From NCBI RefSeq assembly GCF_001039355.2, contig NW_019775626.1, positions 237,633-281,159 of the forward strand: a stretch of DNA of 43,527 bases, given 5' to 3'. Under the pieces are notes generated by a model that saw nothing but the letters and a program-made list of their open reading frames with translations, made no database searches and was not told the DNA's origin. Origin of the DNA: Lingula anatina. Its lineage: Eukaryota; Brachiopoda; Lingulata; Lingulida; Lingulidae. Numbering within the stretch: the first letter of the stretch is position 1; each line of letters opens with the position of its first letter. Positions 22,026 to 31,694 of the stretch are shown here, piece by piece. The position numbers and the translations under genes were made by a program.

Positions 22026-22224
22026 CCTTCAACTGCAACTTATCTTGTACCTTTGCATGCCCGTGCTTCCCAGTCTTGGAAGTTGACATGTCGACAATTT
22101 TGCATGGTTTGCCCTTCAACATCACATGACCATTCTTACGCAGAGCCGAGCATTGCATGGGATACGTCTGTGAGGCCCCAGAGCCCGCCTGGTGAAATTC
22201 TTCATCATGAAACTCATCTGCCAT
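17869..22224 (-). CDS. EIF5A: Translation factor eIF5A, four coding exons
   Basis: Coding exons 22224-22051, 21571-21467, 18491-18348 and 17940-17869 (reverse strand, all phase 0, GT-AG) give 164 residues. eIF5A binds the ribosome between the P and E sites and relieves stalling. The N-terminal SH3-like domain includes [18 protein letters not shown] and the hypusine loop [12 protein letters not shown]. Lys53 is the residue expected to be converted to hypusine. Exon 2 begins [20 protein letters not shown], an invariant eIF5A stretch. The C-terminal OB-fold part ends [17 protein letters not shown] followed by DSSKKV. The first seven or so residues of the last exon match the family well, but the tail after that is atypical. 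A 5'UTR intron ends 8 bases before the ATG (acceptor CAG at 22236-22234), with a likely donor at 23507-23506. Intron 3 (about 3 kb) is loaded with repeats. Confidence 0.95.
18079..18097. repeat. Poly-G tract in eIF5A intron 3
   Basis: A run of about 17 G on the plus strand, which is a C-run in the eIF5A transcript. Confidence 0.85.
18493..18627. repeat. Partial tandem duplication next to the eIF5A exon 3 acceptor
   Basis: The segment ATCCACCAGCTGAAGT...GGCAGCAAAGCTGTCAAATG occurs twice (about 18484-18558 and 18568-18627), so the exon-3 edge and its acceptor are copied into the intron. The second copy carries a decoy acceptor with its polypyrimidine tract altered. Confidence 0.75.
19725..20352. 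repeat. 161-bp tandem repeat, four units
   Basis: The anchor CGAACTTGACCTGCG (first copy diverged: CGAACTCAACCTGCG) falls at 19778, 19939, 20100 and 20261, an exact 161-base step. The last three units are nearly identical and the first is older. Each unit carries GTTTTCCACTTATCGTGTTA. Confidence 0.9.
20396..20421. repeat. 26-base hairpin end
   Basis: TGTACAGACACA, a 2-base spacer, then the exact reverse complement. It recurs at 26201-26226 with a different spacer (GA instead of TC on the plus strand), which is the inverted copy of the same end. Confidence 0.9.
20674..20823. mobile_element. hAT-type MITE, copy 1 (8-bp target duplication)
   Basis: The ends GGGGGCGTCTCGATAGTCCG and the inverse of the right end (GGGGCCGTAGCGATAGTCCG) form imperfect inverted repeats. 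The element is flanked by ATCACATA on both sides (20666-20673 and 20824-20831). An 8-bp duplication is the hAT-superfamily signature. The interior repeats GGTCCGAAGGTTC-type motifs in both orientations. There is no ORF. A second, inverted copy is at 31945-32143. Confidence 0.85.
20830..21350. other. eIF5A intron 3, remaining unique part
   Basis: AT-rich intronic sequence with no recognized repeat or exon. Confidence 0.4.
21991..22024. repeat. Poly-A (plus strand) tract in eIF5A intron 1
   Basis: About 33 A, i.e. poly-T in the eIF5A transcript, 27 bases after the first coding exon's donor. Confidence 0.9.
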
Positions 22225-22232
22225 TTTGGTTT

Positions 22233-23505
22233 ACTGAAAGAGATATAAGAACCAGAAATAACTTCACTTTGACTTCCACTCCTACATGTTCTGACAAACT
22301 TAAAACCCTTAAACTGTTCATAAAAAATGCCATTTTGTGGAATTTCGGCAGCATTTTTCTTTTCCGTTTTCTACTCACATCTACACTCTATTCAACATAT
22401 CAATATTCATACTATTTTTAATTTAACAATTTAGTTGTAATGAATACTGTGATATTTTGGCTACCATTTCTTCTTGTTCATTTCACACAAAAATATCATT
22501 ATCAGGTAATATGAGAGATTTTAAGGTTTTAAAGGTCTTGGTTGGGAAAGGTTACTAAGTATGTAGAAACTGGAGACACAGAAAATGTGAATATAGGGCA
22601 ATTTAAAACACATGTGTATCTCTAAAGTAATCTTAGGCATTTTTTTGCAAAAATATTACATAAAATGAATGTGGGACCTTCTTAAAAAAAACCCTTTGTA
22701 TTTATACAGCAAATAAATACTGTTTTTCATATTAACCAAAGCTTTTCAAGTACTCTTAAAAAACAGGGGCTGTAACATGGTTCATTGCATCCATCTGCTT
22801 CTTTTATCAATATTGAAACACCGGATCCTTATTGTTATGAATACCAATTTGTGTTCACATTAACTAGAACATCTAGTAGCACCCCATTTCTTTTCTGTAA
22901 CAGTATACAGACCAATTATAACAAAAATGTATCAGTTTTAACATGACCCCAGAGAAGTAGTGTTTAAATAAAAATAAAAATCCAACTTTTGTAACTTCAG
23001 GAAAAAATTAAAAGACATGATGAACATCCATAACCTCTGCAACCTTTTCTACTACAAGGTTGTGATAATCTGCATATATCATGCACTATCAGAAAGAATT
23101 GTCACATAACCTCCTTTGTTGATTTGCCTTTGTCTGTGACAACATAATTCATAAAAAGTAAACATATTGACATTCTTTAGTGAGAATAACTAGAGGCATC
23201 GACCAAAACCACCTAACAAATCAATAATTTCACTAGCCTAATACTCGACCATACTTGCCTTCACATAAACAGAGCCGCAAACACACAAGGTATTTTAATT
23301 ATCGTTACCAAAATATCTTATCTCTTGGTTTTGTTTCGAAGAATTCGTGTGATTACACCATCACCCGCAACTACCACAAATAACACCAACTTAAGAACGT
23401 TTTTCATTGCCACATCAGTGTTTTATAACAAGAGACCAATGCTGCTTAGTTTTTGGTTTAAGTTTAAGAAAATGACAAAACACGTGTGTTACTAATTTAA
23501 CTGAT
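22233..23505 (-). other. 5' UTR intron of eIF5A
   Basis: Bounded by a good acceptor (CTCTTTCAG, reverse strand) just upstream of the start codon and a donor at about 23507 (GCAG|GTATCAG). AT-rich, with no exon or repeat recognized. Confidence 0.5.
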
Positions 23506-23600
23506 ACCTGCGATCTCTCAACCTCACCCATGCAAATGAATCCATGTGTCATCCAAGATGGCCGACACGTGCAATATTCACGTTTCTAAGAACTTTAAAC
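23506..23600 (-). promoter_or_regulatory. eIF5A non-coding first exon and promoter region
   Basis: On the reverse strand GAGATCGCAG|GTATCAG is a plausible 5'UTR donor. Just upstream are an AAGATGGC element (23555-23562, a YY1-type site in many housekeeping promoters) and an E-box CACGTG (23566-23571). A second CACGTG is at 23481-23486. No TATA box was seen. The transcription start was not mapped. Confidence 0.5.
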
Positions 23601-25228
23601 CCAAGTCAGCAACTTAATAGCCCACAGACAAACTCTAGAATACCAATTTACTCGACATTAAGCTTAAGTCTTCTCCAGTCTTTTCATTTTACTGTTAAAC
23701 ATATCAAAAATGTTAAATCAAGTTACTCACGTGCGCTATGGTCACAAACTGGAGAAAAAGAGGCCGGTTACGCATGCGCACCACGTTACTAGGCTGCCCT
23801 CTAGAGGGGTACAGTGTATTAACATTAACCGTGTGGCCACAAGGCCTTTCCGTCGGTACGCTTTTTCTTTTAAATCGGATTAAAATGTTCTGTAGACCAC
23901 AACTGACTGTAAAACGTATGTGAAAAATATCCTTTGATAAATATAATAAAATAAAGTGTTGTTATTGCCACAGAAGAAGTTTTTTCATTGACCAAACAAT
24001 TGGTATTTTTTATCATTTATCCAACGTATTTTAAAAAAGGATTGGTAATTTAGAAACGACGTACAATTCCCTCAATCCCTAGAGGAAAGAGAAGATAATG
24101 AGCAAAGAAATCATCATATTTTTTCTGTATTCATTGCTGCATTTCCCACTAGGTAAATATAATAATAATAATAACATAAATAGCATGAATTTACTTTTCT
24201 TTATTCACCACTCTGATAAATACATTAATAGCAACGACGTCCCACATCACACTTCTAATCCATAATATTGATATCATATTGACACTGATCTTAAACGATA
24301 TCGCACTTTAAACTTTCATATGTTTGACCGTAGCAAACATAAACACATATTGATATTGGCAATCCAAGCTCATTACTGATATGCCCCATTCAGCCCATCG
24401 CCATCAGCAGTCGGGCAAATTTGCCCCCACCTCCATCCACGTTCAAAAAGAAAAGAAAAAAGAAAAGAAGAGAATTGAAATGAAAAGAAACAAAGCACTC
24501 TGAGGCCAATAAAAAGACGTTTCTTACGATGTAGGATAGCGTCTGAGTTCTGGGTGCGAGTACATGTATATGCCCTACTCCTCCATACCACTCCCAAATA
24601 ACGCGCGGTACTTATATAAGGAGTGAATCAAAACAGTGCCAAGTTTTGTCTCGTTTCGATCTTATACATGTACGACGATTTGAGACAAAACTAAATATTT
24701 TTTCCACGAAAGAAATGATGAAGAAAAGTAATAATGAAATAAAATGAAATTAAAAAGCAGCTGATAATGAAATATTTTTGTTTCTTTCTCCAACCCTTAG
24801 TAAAATGATAGCCCTGATAGGCCAATAGTAGGTCTACTGGTCATTCTCAAGCAGATCTACATGTAGATCTCTCCCTCCCCCCCCTCTCTCTCTCACCCTT
24901 TTTTTCCTTGCTTAAACATATTAAACCAATTATCAATTGCTTTATAAAAACATACATTAGTTTTTTAGGCTGATTGTTGATGGAAATTTGAGTTTTAAAA
25001 GATTTCAATGACACCTTTTTCTTTCTATTTTATTCTTTTTTCTTACTTGAATTCTTTTTTGTATGTCTATTTAGGTCGACCATAAGAGCTTTCATGTGAG
25101 ATATTCAACCACGATTTTTTTTTATGCAAATCAGCCCGTTTTCTTTCTTTTTTTTCCTTTCATTTTTTTAAATGTAGCTAAACTGCTAATTCCGTCCGGT
25201 TTTCATGTGTGAAAAACACTGAGAATTT
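23600..25228. other. Head-to-head intergenic region between eIF5A and the Y-box gene
   Basis: About 2 kb without a supported gene. It contains simple A/T- and CT-rich tracts and a (AAT)n run near 24160. Short ORFs here overlap low-complexity sequence. Confidence 0.45.
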
Positions 25229-25295
25229 GGCCTAATATATATTAGGCCTGTATGTTTTAGGCCTAATATAGGCCCTATATTAGGCCTAAAACATA
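25229..25295. repeat. Two adjacent palindromes built on TAGGCCTA
   Basis: GGCCTAATATATATTAGGCC (25229-25248) is a perfect 20-bp palindrome. Right after it, 25251-25295 is a perfect 45-base inverted repeat: 22-base arms starting TATGTTTTAGGCC, with a single central base at 25273. No target duplication or ORF is present. Confidence 0.92.
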
Positions 25296-25659
25296 AATAA
25301 AAACCCAAGCATAGCCTAGTTCTGAGTTGCATTCATTGTTTATTCTTTAAGCGTTGTAAATTGGTCAGCGAAGAGGTGAAGTAGCTATAGAGCTTTTATT
25401 CAACCCGTTTTTTTTTTTTAGTTTAGATTATGCTACCCTTCCCCTTCCCCTTCCTTGTACGAGGTATTAAGATTACGCACAGAAGCTAAACATATGTAAG
25501 TTTGTCCTTAAAAAACTTCATTTGTGCTTTAAATACTATATCTTACCGTTTTGATTTGAAAAAAAATTACACCCGATCTACTTTCGACTTTTTTTCCATG
25601 TCCGTTTTCAGGCACAGAGTTCGTTTCGTTTTACCGACTTCCGATTCCTTATTCGGCAC

Positions 25660-25834
25660 GCCTCCACTATTGACCAATCAGAATGGAGCATGTGCAACTT
25701 TGTCCAATCAGCGCGCAGAGATCGGGCGTTCAGCAGCATGCGGCAGCCATCTTCACAGAGAAGAGAACAAAGAGAAAGAGCTGCAGAGTCCAGTGTCGTG
25801 GACAACTTTTAACATCAGTTTTACCATCAGGGCC
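25660..25834 (+). promoter_or_regulatory. Y-box gene promoter and 5' leader
   Basis: Two CCAATCAG boxes lie 30 bases apart (25674-25681 and 25704-25711), each the reverse of CTGATTGG, the Y-box core that NF-Y and Y-box proteins bind. A GCCATCTT element (25746-25753, reverse of AAGATGGC) follows, then an AG-rich leader up to ATG at 25835. No TATA box is visible. Confidence 0.65.
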
Positions 25835-28800
25835 ATGTCTGAGGCCGAAGAAACACCACAAGAGAAGCCCGCTGCGACCGAGAAAAGGGTCATCGGTATG
25901 AAATTTGTTGATTTCTCATAGTTTTTGAGATTTTACCGGTTTAAAGGGATGCACGTGTATGGTGACCTGACCGGGCGAAACGGTACAAATACTGAAGCAG
26001 TGAAAAAGCTTATCCGATCTGCATTGAGTAATAAATATCGTTGCAAAATTACCCAAAAAAATTTATTCATCATAAATATTTGAAAATGCATTTAATGAAT
26101 TTACAACGCTTTGCTTGCCGGTGCACAGTTATTGGTTACTATTATTGTATCACTATCAGTAAATGACCTGACCTAGATTATTTTATTAGTTTCATTTTTA
26201 TGTACAGACACAGATGTGTCTGTACATATAGCCATCATCTGCGTCTGTCGTCGCCGTCGCCGTCGTCGCTGTCGTCGCCGTCGCCGTCGCCGTGCACTTT
26301 TACCGATAACACGATAAGTGGAAAACCATTTTGCCTTTTGATTTGAAACTTGCAGAANTTGCTGCCTTGTTTTTTTATTTTAGAAAAATAAAATGCAATT
26401 AGACACGGTTAAATTAACTTACAAAATACTGTTTGTTTGGTAAAGGATAAATTTATTTAAAGTTAATTAAGATTTAATCAGGTATTGATATTTAGTGAAT
26501 ATATTTTTTTTCAGCAACTAAGGTCGCTGGCACTGTGAAATGGTTCAATGTAAAGAGCGGGTATGGCTTCATTAATAGGTAAGATAATTTTGTAAACAAA
26601 GGAGAACAAGAGGCTGATTACTCTTAAATATAATATGTCATAAATTTTTTTAAGGAAAAAATCTTCCTTTCAGGGCTTCTTACTACATTTGTTCTTTTTT
26701 CTTTCTTTCTCTTTTCATTTCTCCCGTATAAGAAGCTAAGGTGATCTGGTGTAAACTTAAATGGAAAATGGCTAAAAATGGTTCAATCCATTACAAATGC
26801 TTTTTTGTAAGTATTCAGAACAAAGTTCTTGCTGGTGGAACAGATTGGAAAAAAGTTTTAAAAATCTGTGTGAGTATCTGTTGTTTGTACAAACTAAAAG
26901 AAAATATATACAATTTTTTTTTTTTCAGAGATGACACCAAAGAAGACGTGTTTGTCCATCAAACTGCCGTCATCAAGAATAATCCAAAGAAATACCTTCG
27001 CAGCCTGGGGGATGGTGAGAAAGTGGAGTTTGACGTGGTAGAAGGAGAGAAAGTAGGTGGTTTTGTACCCAGATACCTTTTTGTAAAGTTCAATGTCTTA
27101 ATGTTATCTATATGAGTGGGTTTTGTGAATGTTTGTCTTTAATGCCTGGAACCCTTTTCTTGTCTGATAGATAAGGCTGAAGTCCACTTTGTCTCAACTT
27201 ATAACAGGCACAAAATGATATTGTGGTTACCTATTAATATTATCTTATAAAACTGTTGCCCATATGGCAGTGTGTGTGTTTGTGTGTGTGTGTGTAAATA
27301 TAAGAATGAGAAAGTAGTTCATTGAGGCTGTTTATGCACGTCAGATTTCTACCTTTGCTGTAGGGCAATGAGGCTGCCCAAGTCACTGGACCGGAGGGAG
27401 CAGCTGTGCAGGGTAGCAAGTATGCTGCTGACCGCCGTCGGTACAGGGGATACTATAGAGGTCGAGGAGGACGCGGGCGTAGGCGCATGCAGGTCAGTTA
27501 CTGCAATTTTTTTTTTTTAAGTTTTGTGAAACTTTCTAATAAAATTGGCCAACATGTGCTTTGTAAAGTAGATGCTTTAAGATTTAACAAGAGAGAAGAG
27601 GGATTTATTTATGTAACTTCTTTATATAGATATGGTAGTCCACTAAAAATGATAATTCAAGAAGTCTTGTGTGCAGGGACAATTTCAAACTGGAAATCAA
27701 GGTGTGAATTTCACACATCCTAGCTACCCAATGAGAGTGCCTTGGTCAGCTCATTTGGCAACTGTCAGACATATTCCAATTTTGTGCATAAGTTTCAGAT
27801 TGCCTCTCTCTGCCTGTCTTGGCTTGTGTCAAAATCTTTGTGGTACTTTCTGTAAGAACATTTTTAAATCGTGTTGGAAACGAAATGGTTTTAATCAGTT
27901 TTGTCTCCCAGTTCAGACCAAATGGCTGTCTGGTGGGTGTAGATGAGTATTGTTGATGTCACAGTGCTATCAGTGAAGCATGTGTTAGTGTTATTGCTGG
28001 TTTACTCCTAGGAGGAAGGAGAAGAAGGTGAAGAAGGCCAGGGAGAGGAAGGAGAGGGGGAAGAGCATCGCCCGCCCAGGCGCCGTCCCTTCCATCGCCG
28101 TGGACGCGGCAGAGGACGTGGTCGTGGCTACGGTTACCGTGGAGGACGCAGAGGACCACCTAAGGGTGAGGGAGAAGAAGGACAGGAGCATGAAGATGAT
28201 GTAAGTGAACTCTTTTTGTTTTGTTCTGCTCTGTTGGTGGATCAGCTTTCTACAAGTTGCATCATGCAGTTTTTCTTTCTTTCTCAGTGTTGTTACCAGG
28301 AAAGAGTGAACAGTTCAGTAGTAATGAGATAAGTCTAGCAGATTCATTCAGATATTGTGGTGGTGTCATTCCTTTTTGACCCCCTTGCAGACGTTTGTGC
28401 TTGCATTTTTAGGGTCTCGTATAAAAGGTCCACACTATGCCTCTTTACCAAGAAACCAATGCCCACCACAAACTCTGGATAGTGTTGTTTTTCTATCACT
28501 CCTGAATGAATGAATGTAATTGATGTTAATGGAAAACACTAGTTTATGAAAACTTATTTTGCATTTGATGAGTGGGAAGTGCATGCTTATATTTACTGTT
28601 TCCCCAGGGCCATGTTGAAGGAGAAGAGGGTGAAGAGGGGCAACAACCAAGGCGTAGATACTATCGCCGCTACTATGGAGACCGAGGCTACTATAGGGGG
28701 CGAGGTCGTGGGAGAGGACGGGGACGTGGAAGAGGACGTGGCCGTGGTGGACAGAACCAGGGTGACCGAGATCAGGGTGATGATCAGGTAAATTTATTTT

Positions 28801-29223
28801 TTAGAAATTAAGTCTTTTGGTTGAAGCAGGTGATTTCTAAGATAAATGAATACCTTATTCTTTGGTGTCTTTACAAGTTTGTTCATGTATTTTTTTCTTC
28901 TAGCTGAGGAAAATGAAAAAAAAAATTGTTTTGTCAAATTGATAACTGTAGAATCCCACTGAAATATACTAACGTCTTCTAACCATGCAACTTAACATAT
29001 AAAGTTAAATAAGAATTGGCAGTTGGTTTTATCCCAACAATTAGACTTCAAATACATATTTTACTTTGTAGTAATGCTTCTTTACCACATTTATTTATTC
29101 CAAATATTTTGTTGTTCTCACCCAACCTGCACTGTGTTACAGGGTGGCCATGCTGAGAATGGGGATGGAGGACAGGAGATCCTCAAGGAACCATCTCACC
29201 AGGATGGGGAGACCACTGTGTAG
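25835..29223 (+). CDS. YBX1: Y-box / cold-shock-domain protein, seven coding exons
   Basis: Exons 25835-25895, 26515-26578, 26929-27052, 27364-27492, 28012-28200, 28608-28787 and 29143-29223 give 275 residues, all with GT-AG introns. Y-box proteins package mRNA and regulate its translation and stability. The cold-shock domain spans about residues 22-95, with RNP1 KSGYGFIN (34-41) and RNP2 VFVHQT (49-54). The stacking residues Trp30, Phe39, Phe50 and His52 are present, and LRSLG (Ser67) matches the conserved kinase site of vertebrate YB-1. The tail alternates acidic blocks (EEGEEGEEG) with Arg/Gly blocks, including nine consecutive Arg-Gly pairs in exon 6, and ends GETTV. The start is chosen as the first ATG, encoding MSEAEE, the usual N-terminus. 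The gene symbol marks the family; vertebrate YBX1/2/3 arose later. Confidence 0.95.
26201..26375. mobile_element. Inverted copy of the composite repeat in Y-box intron 1 (interrupted by N)
   Basis: The hairpin TGTACAGACACA...TGTGTCTGTACA (26201-26226) leads into CATCATCTGCGTCTGTC, an expanded GTCGCC tract (about 26240-26290) and GTGCAC. A reversed piece of the 161-bp unit then runs up to the N at 26358. Right after the N comes TTGCTGCCTTG, the reverse of the CAAGGCAGCAA flank seen at about 18595. The single N therefore probably hides a collapsed interior. Confidence 0.75.
27269..27295. repeat. (GT)n microsatellite in Y-box intron 3
   Basis: A GT-rich run interrupted by TTT. Confidence 0.9.
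27677..27736 (+). CDS. Candidate cassette exon of the Y-box gene
   Basis: An AG (27675-27676) is followed by 20 open codons in the right phase (GQFQTGNQ...YPMR), with a GT at 27737. Inclusion would keep the frame. The donor (GTGCCT) is weak, and no family alignment was possible. It may be chance. Confidence 0.25.
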
Positions 29224-30095
29224 ACAGTCCTCACCAGGCAGAGCCACCCCTCAAAGCAGCAATAAAAGATGGCATTGAACAGAGCTGCTGTAGTGGAAAC
29301 ATCGTAGTAGACTTGCTTGAATTGAAATACCTTCAAATTGACAGGTTGTTTATGAGGTACATCAGTTTTTGGCCTTTTGAATTCTGTTGAGGATTTTTTT
29401 TCCTTATTTGGGGGGAATAAGAATTTTATTCCCATTATATTTGAAGGCTGGAACTGGAAAAAATGTTGCCTCATAGAAAAGCTGACAATTTTTGTTACAA
29501 TTGCAACCGTATGAAGAATTGAATAGTTATTCTAGCCCTAAATTTCAAGAAACATTTGGAGGGCCTTTTTCATCAGAAATTTGAATTTATTGACAATTAT
29601 TACAAGGAAACGCCTTAACAACATGTGACAACCGCAAGCGTTTGGAGCCCTAACATCATTTGGCAAAATTACGCCATGCATGAGACCAAGATATTTGCAT
29701 GTAAAAAAAGTTGAATTTAACATCAATTGGTCTTTACTTTTGTTTTTATATTTTTTGATATGTTCGTTAAAAAGATTCTGTTTAGAATCTGTATTCAAAG
29801 TATTACTTTAAAAAAAAAATGAAAAACTGTTTACAATATAGAAAACCTCTGTTGTAAGCATTGTTGGTATGGTGTCACCTTGAATGACAATGCTTTAAAT
29901 CTTTGTCAGCAGTCCAACCTTTATTTGTAGAAAATCTTTTATTTGCATATTATTATCAATGATTTTTTTCTTACCGAAAAAGGATGGATGGAAGACGAAA
30001 ATGTAATATGCTTGAAAAGTTAGTTTGTGTAAAGATTTATGATGGCAACATCTGGCTATGAAAATGTGAGCAATAAACTATTGCACACCACTTTT
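29224..30095 (+). other. Y-box gene 3' UTR
   Basis: AATAAA hexamers lie at 29261-29266 (38 bases after the stop) and 30072-30077. The second, followed by a GT-poor, T-rich stretch, is the more usual distance and probably the main end. No other ORF is credible. Confidence 0.6.
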
Positions 30096-31467
30096 ATGTC
30101 AATTTTGTTTTTTCTACCCCCTCTCCCACTTTTCTGTCTTCTGTTATTTATATATTTGAAGCGAGCTTGGATAACTGTAACACATAGAAACCACTAGTCA
30201 TTTCTTATACAACTAAAGCAAAGTTAATCCCTCATTCAGCCAAAACATATTTTATGAAGCCAAATGACTTGTAGAATGATTGTAGCTTCACAATTTGAAG
30301 CTTGAGGACTTTGTTTCAAGAATTAAGTTTTATTTAAAGTACATACAAAATATTATCAGTTGATCCTTACCAGCAGGACCTCAATGATTCATTTACTTGA
30401 CATATATTTCCAGGAAATAATTACTAATACCTAAACTGATGTAAACAATCTAATCCTGCAAAATCTGCATTAACTAGACAGCAAGAAATCCACATTTAGA
30501 TAAAATTAATTTAAAAAAAAATCTGAATAGATGCAAGCACAATAAAGATAATACAGTTACTACATTATTTTTTGCTGTACTACCTACAAATAATATTTAA
30601 CACAGGAACAGACTTGAACTGTCAAAGATAAGATTCAAATAAGAACAGAGATAAAATTTACAAAAACTTCCTTGTAAAAATATATAAATATGCCTTCTTG
30701 TAGTAATGAATGTTATCTCACTAAAAGGGATCAAAGGTTTGCACATCATTGACTGATCTTTACTTGTCANTGGCTATGAAAATGTGAGCAATAAACTATT
30801 GCACACCACTTTTATGTCAATTTTGTTTTTTCTACCCCCTCTCCCACTTTTCTGTCTTCCGTTATTTATATATTTGAAGCGAGCTTGGATAACTGTAACA
30901 CATAGAAACCACTAGTCATTTCTTATACAACTAAAGCAAAGTTAATCCCTCATTCAGCCAAATGACTTGTAGAATGATTGTAGCTTCACAATTTGAAGCT
31001 TGAGGACTTTGTTTCAAGAATTAAGTTTTATTTAAAGTACATACAAAATATTATCAGTTGATCCTTACCAGCAGGACCTCAATGATTCATTTACTTGACA
31101 TATATTTCCAGGAAATAATTAATCATACCTAAACTGATGTAAACAATCTAATCCTGCAAAATCTGCATTAACTAGACAGCAAGAAATCCACATTTAGATA
31201 AAATTAATTTTAAAAAAAATCTGAATAGATGCGAGTACAATAAAGATAATTCAGTTACTACATTATTTTTTGCTGTACTACCTACAAATAATATTTAACA
31301 CAGGAACAGACTTGAACTGTCAAAGATAAGATTCAAATAAGAACAGAGATAAAATTTACAAAAACTTCCTTGTAAAAATATATAAATATGCCTTCTTGTA
31401 GTAATGAATGTTATCTCACTAAAAGGGATCAAAGGTTTGCGCGTCATTGACTGATCTTTACTTGTCA
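30053..31467. repeat. 717-bp direct duplication across a single N (allelic assembly duplicate)
   Basis: 30053-30769 and 30771-31467 are almost the same sequence. They differ by one 20-base indel (near 30243, between short AGCCAAA repeats) and a handful of substitutions. A single N at 30770 joins them. The 3' end of the Y-box transcript is included in the first copy. This is typical of two haplotypes placed in tandem. Confidence 0.9.
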
Positions 31468-31694
31468 GGCTTCATAACAGCAGCTGAACATTTTGCCTTC
31501 CACTAGTTTGTCTTAAGCTAAAAATCAAATACTAGTAGCTACTATTTCTCGGTTGTGTAACTGACAAATATTTTGATATTTAAACTTGACTACTGGTACG
31601 TGCATCTCGAATTTATCATGGTCCACAGCATGACCAAAATTTTGCTCTTAAATACACAATGATCCACTTTTTGTCTTGAGTTTGTTTAGCTGTG

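Noticed and set aside
25502-25921. 139-codon plus-strand ORF running into the Y-box start
   Set aside because: It is open sequence through the promoter and leader in the Y-box frame; the accepted start is the ATG at 25835, after the CCAAT boxes.
28201-28607. Intronic snoRNA in the Y-box gene (TGATG/CTGA-like words seen)
   Set aside because: No properly spaced C/D boxes with a terminal stem, nor an H/ACA layout, could be found.
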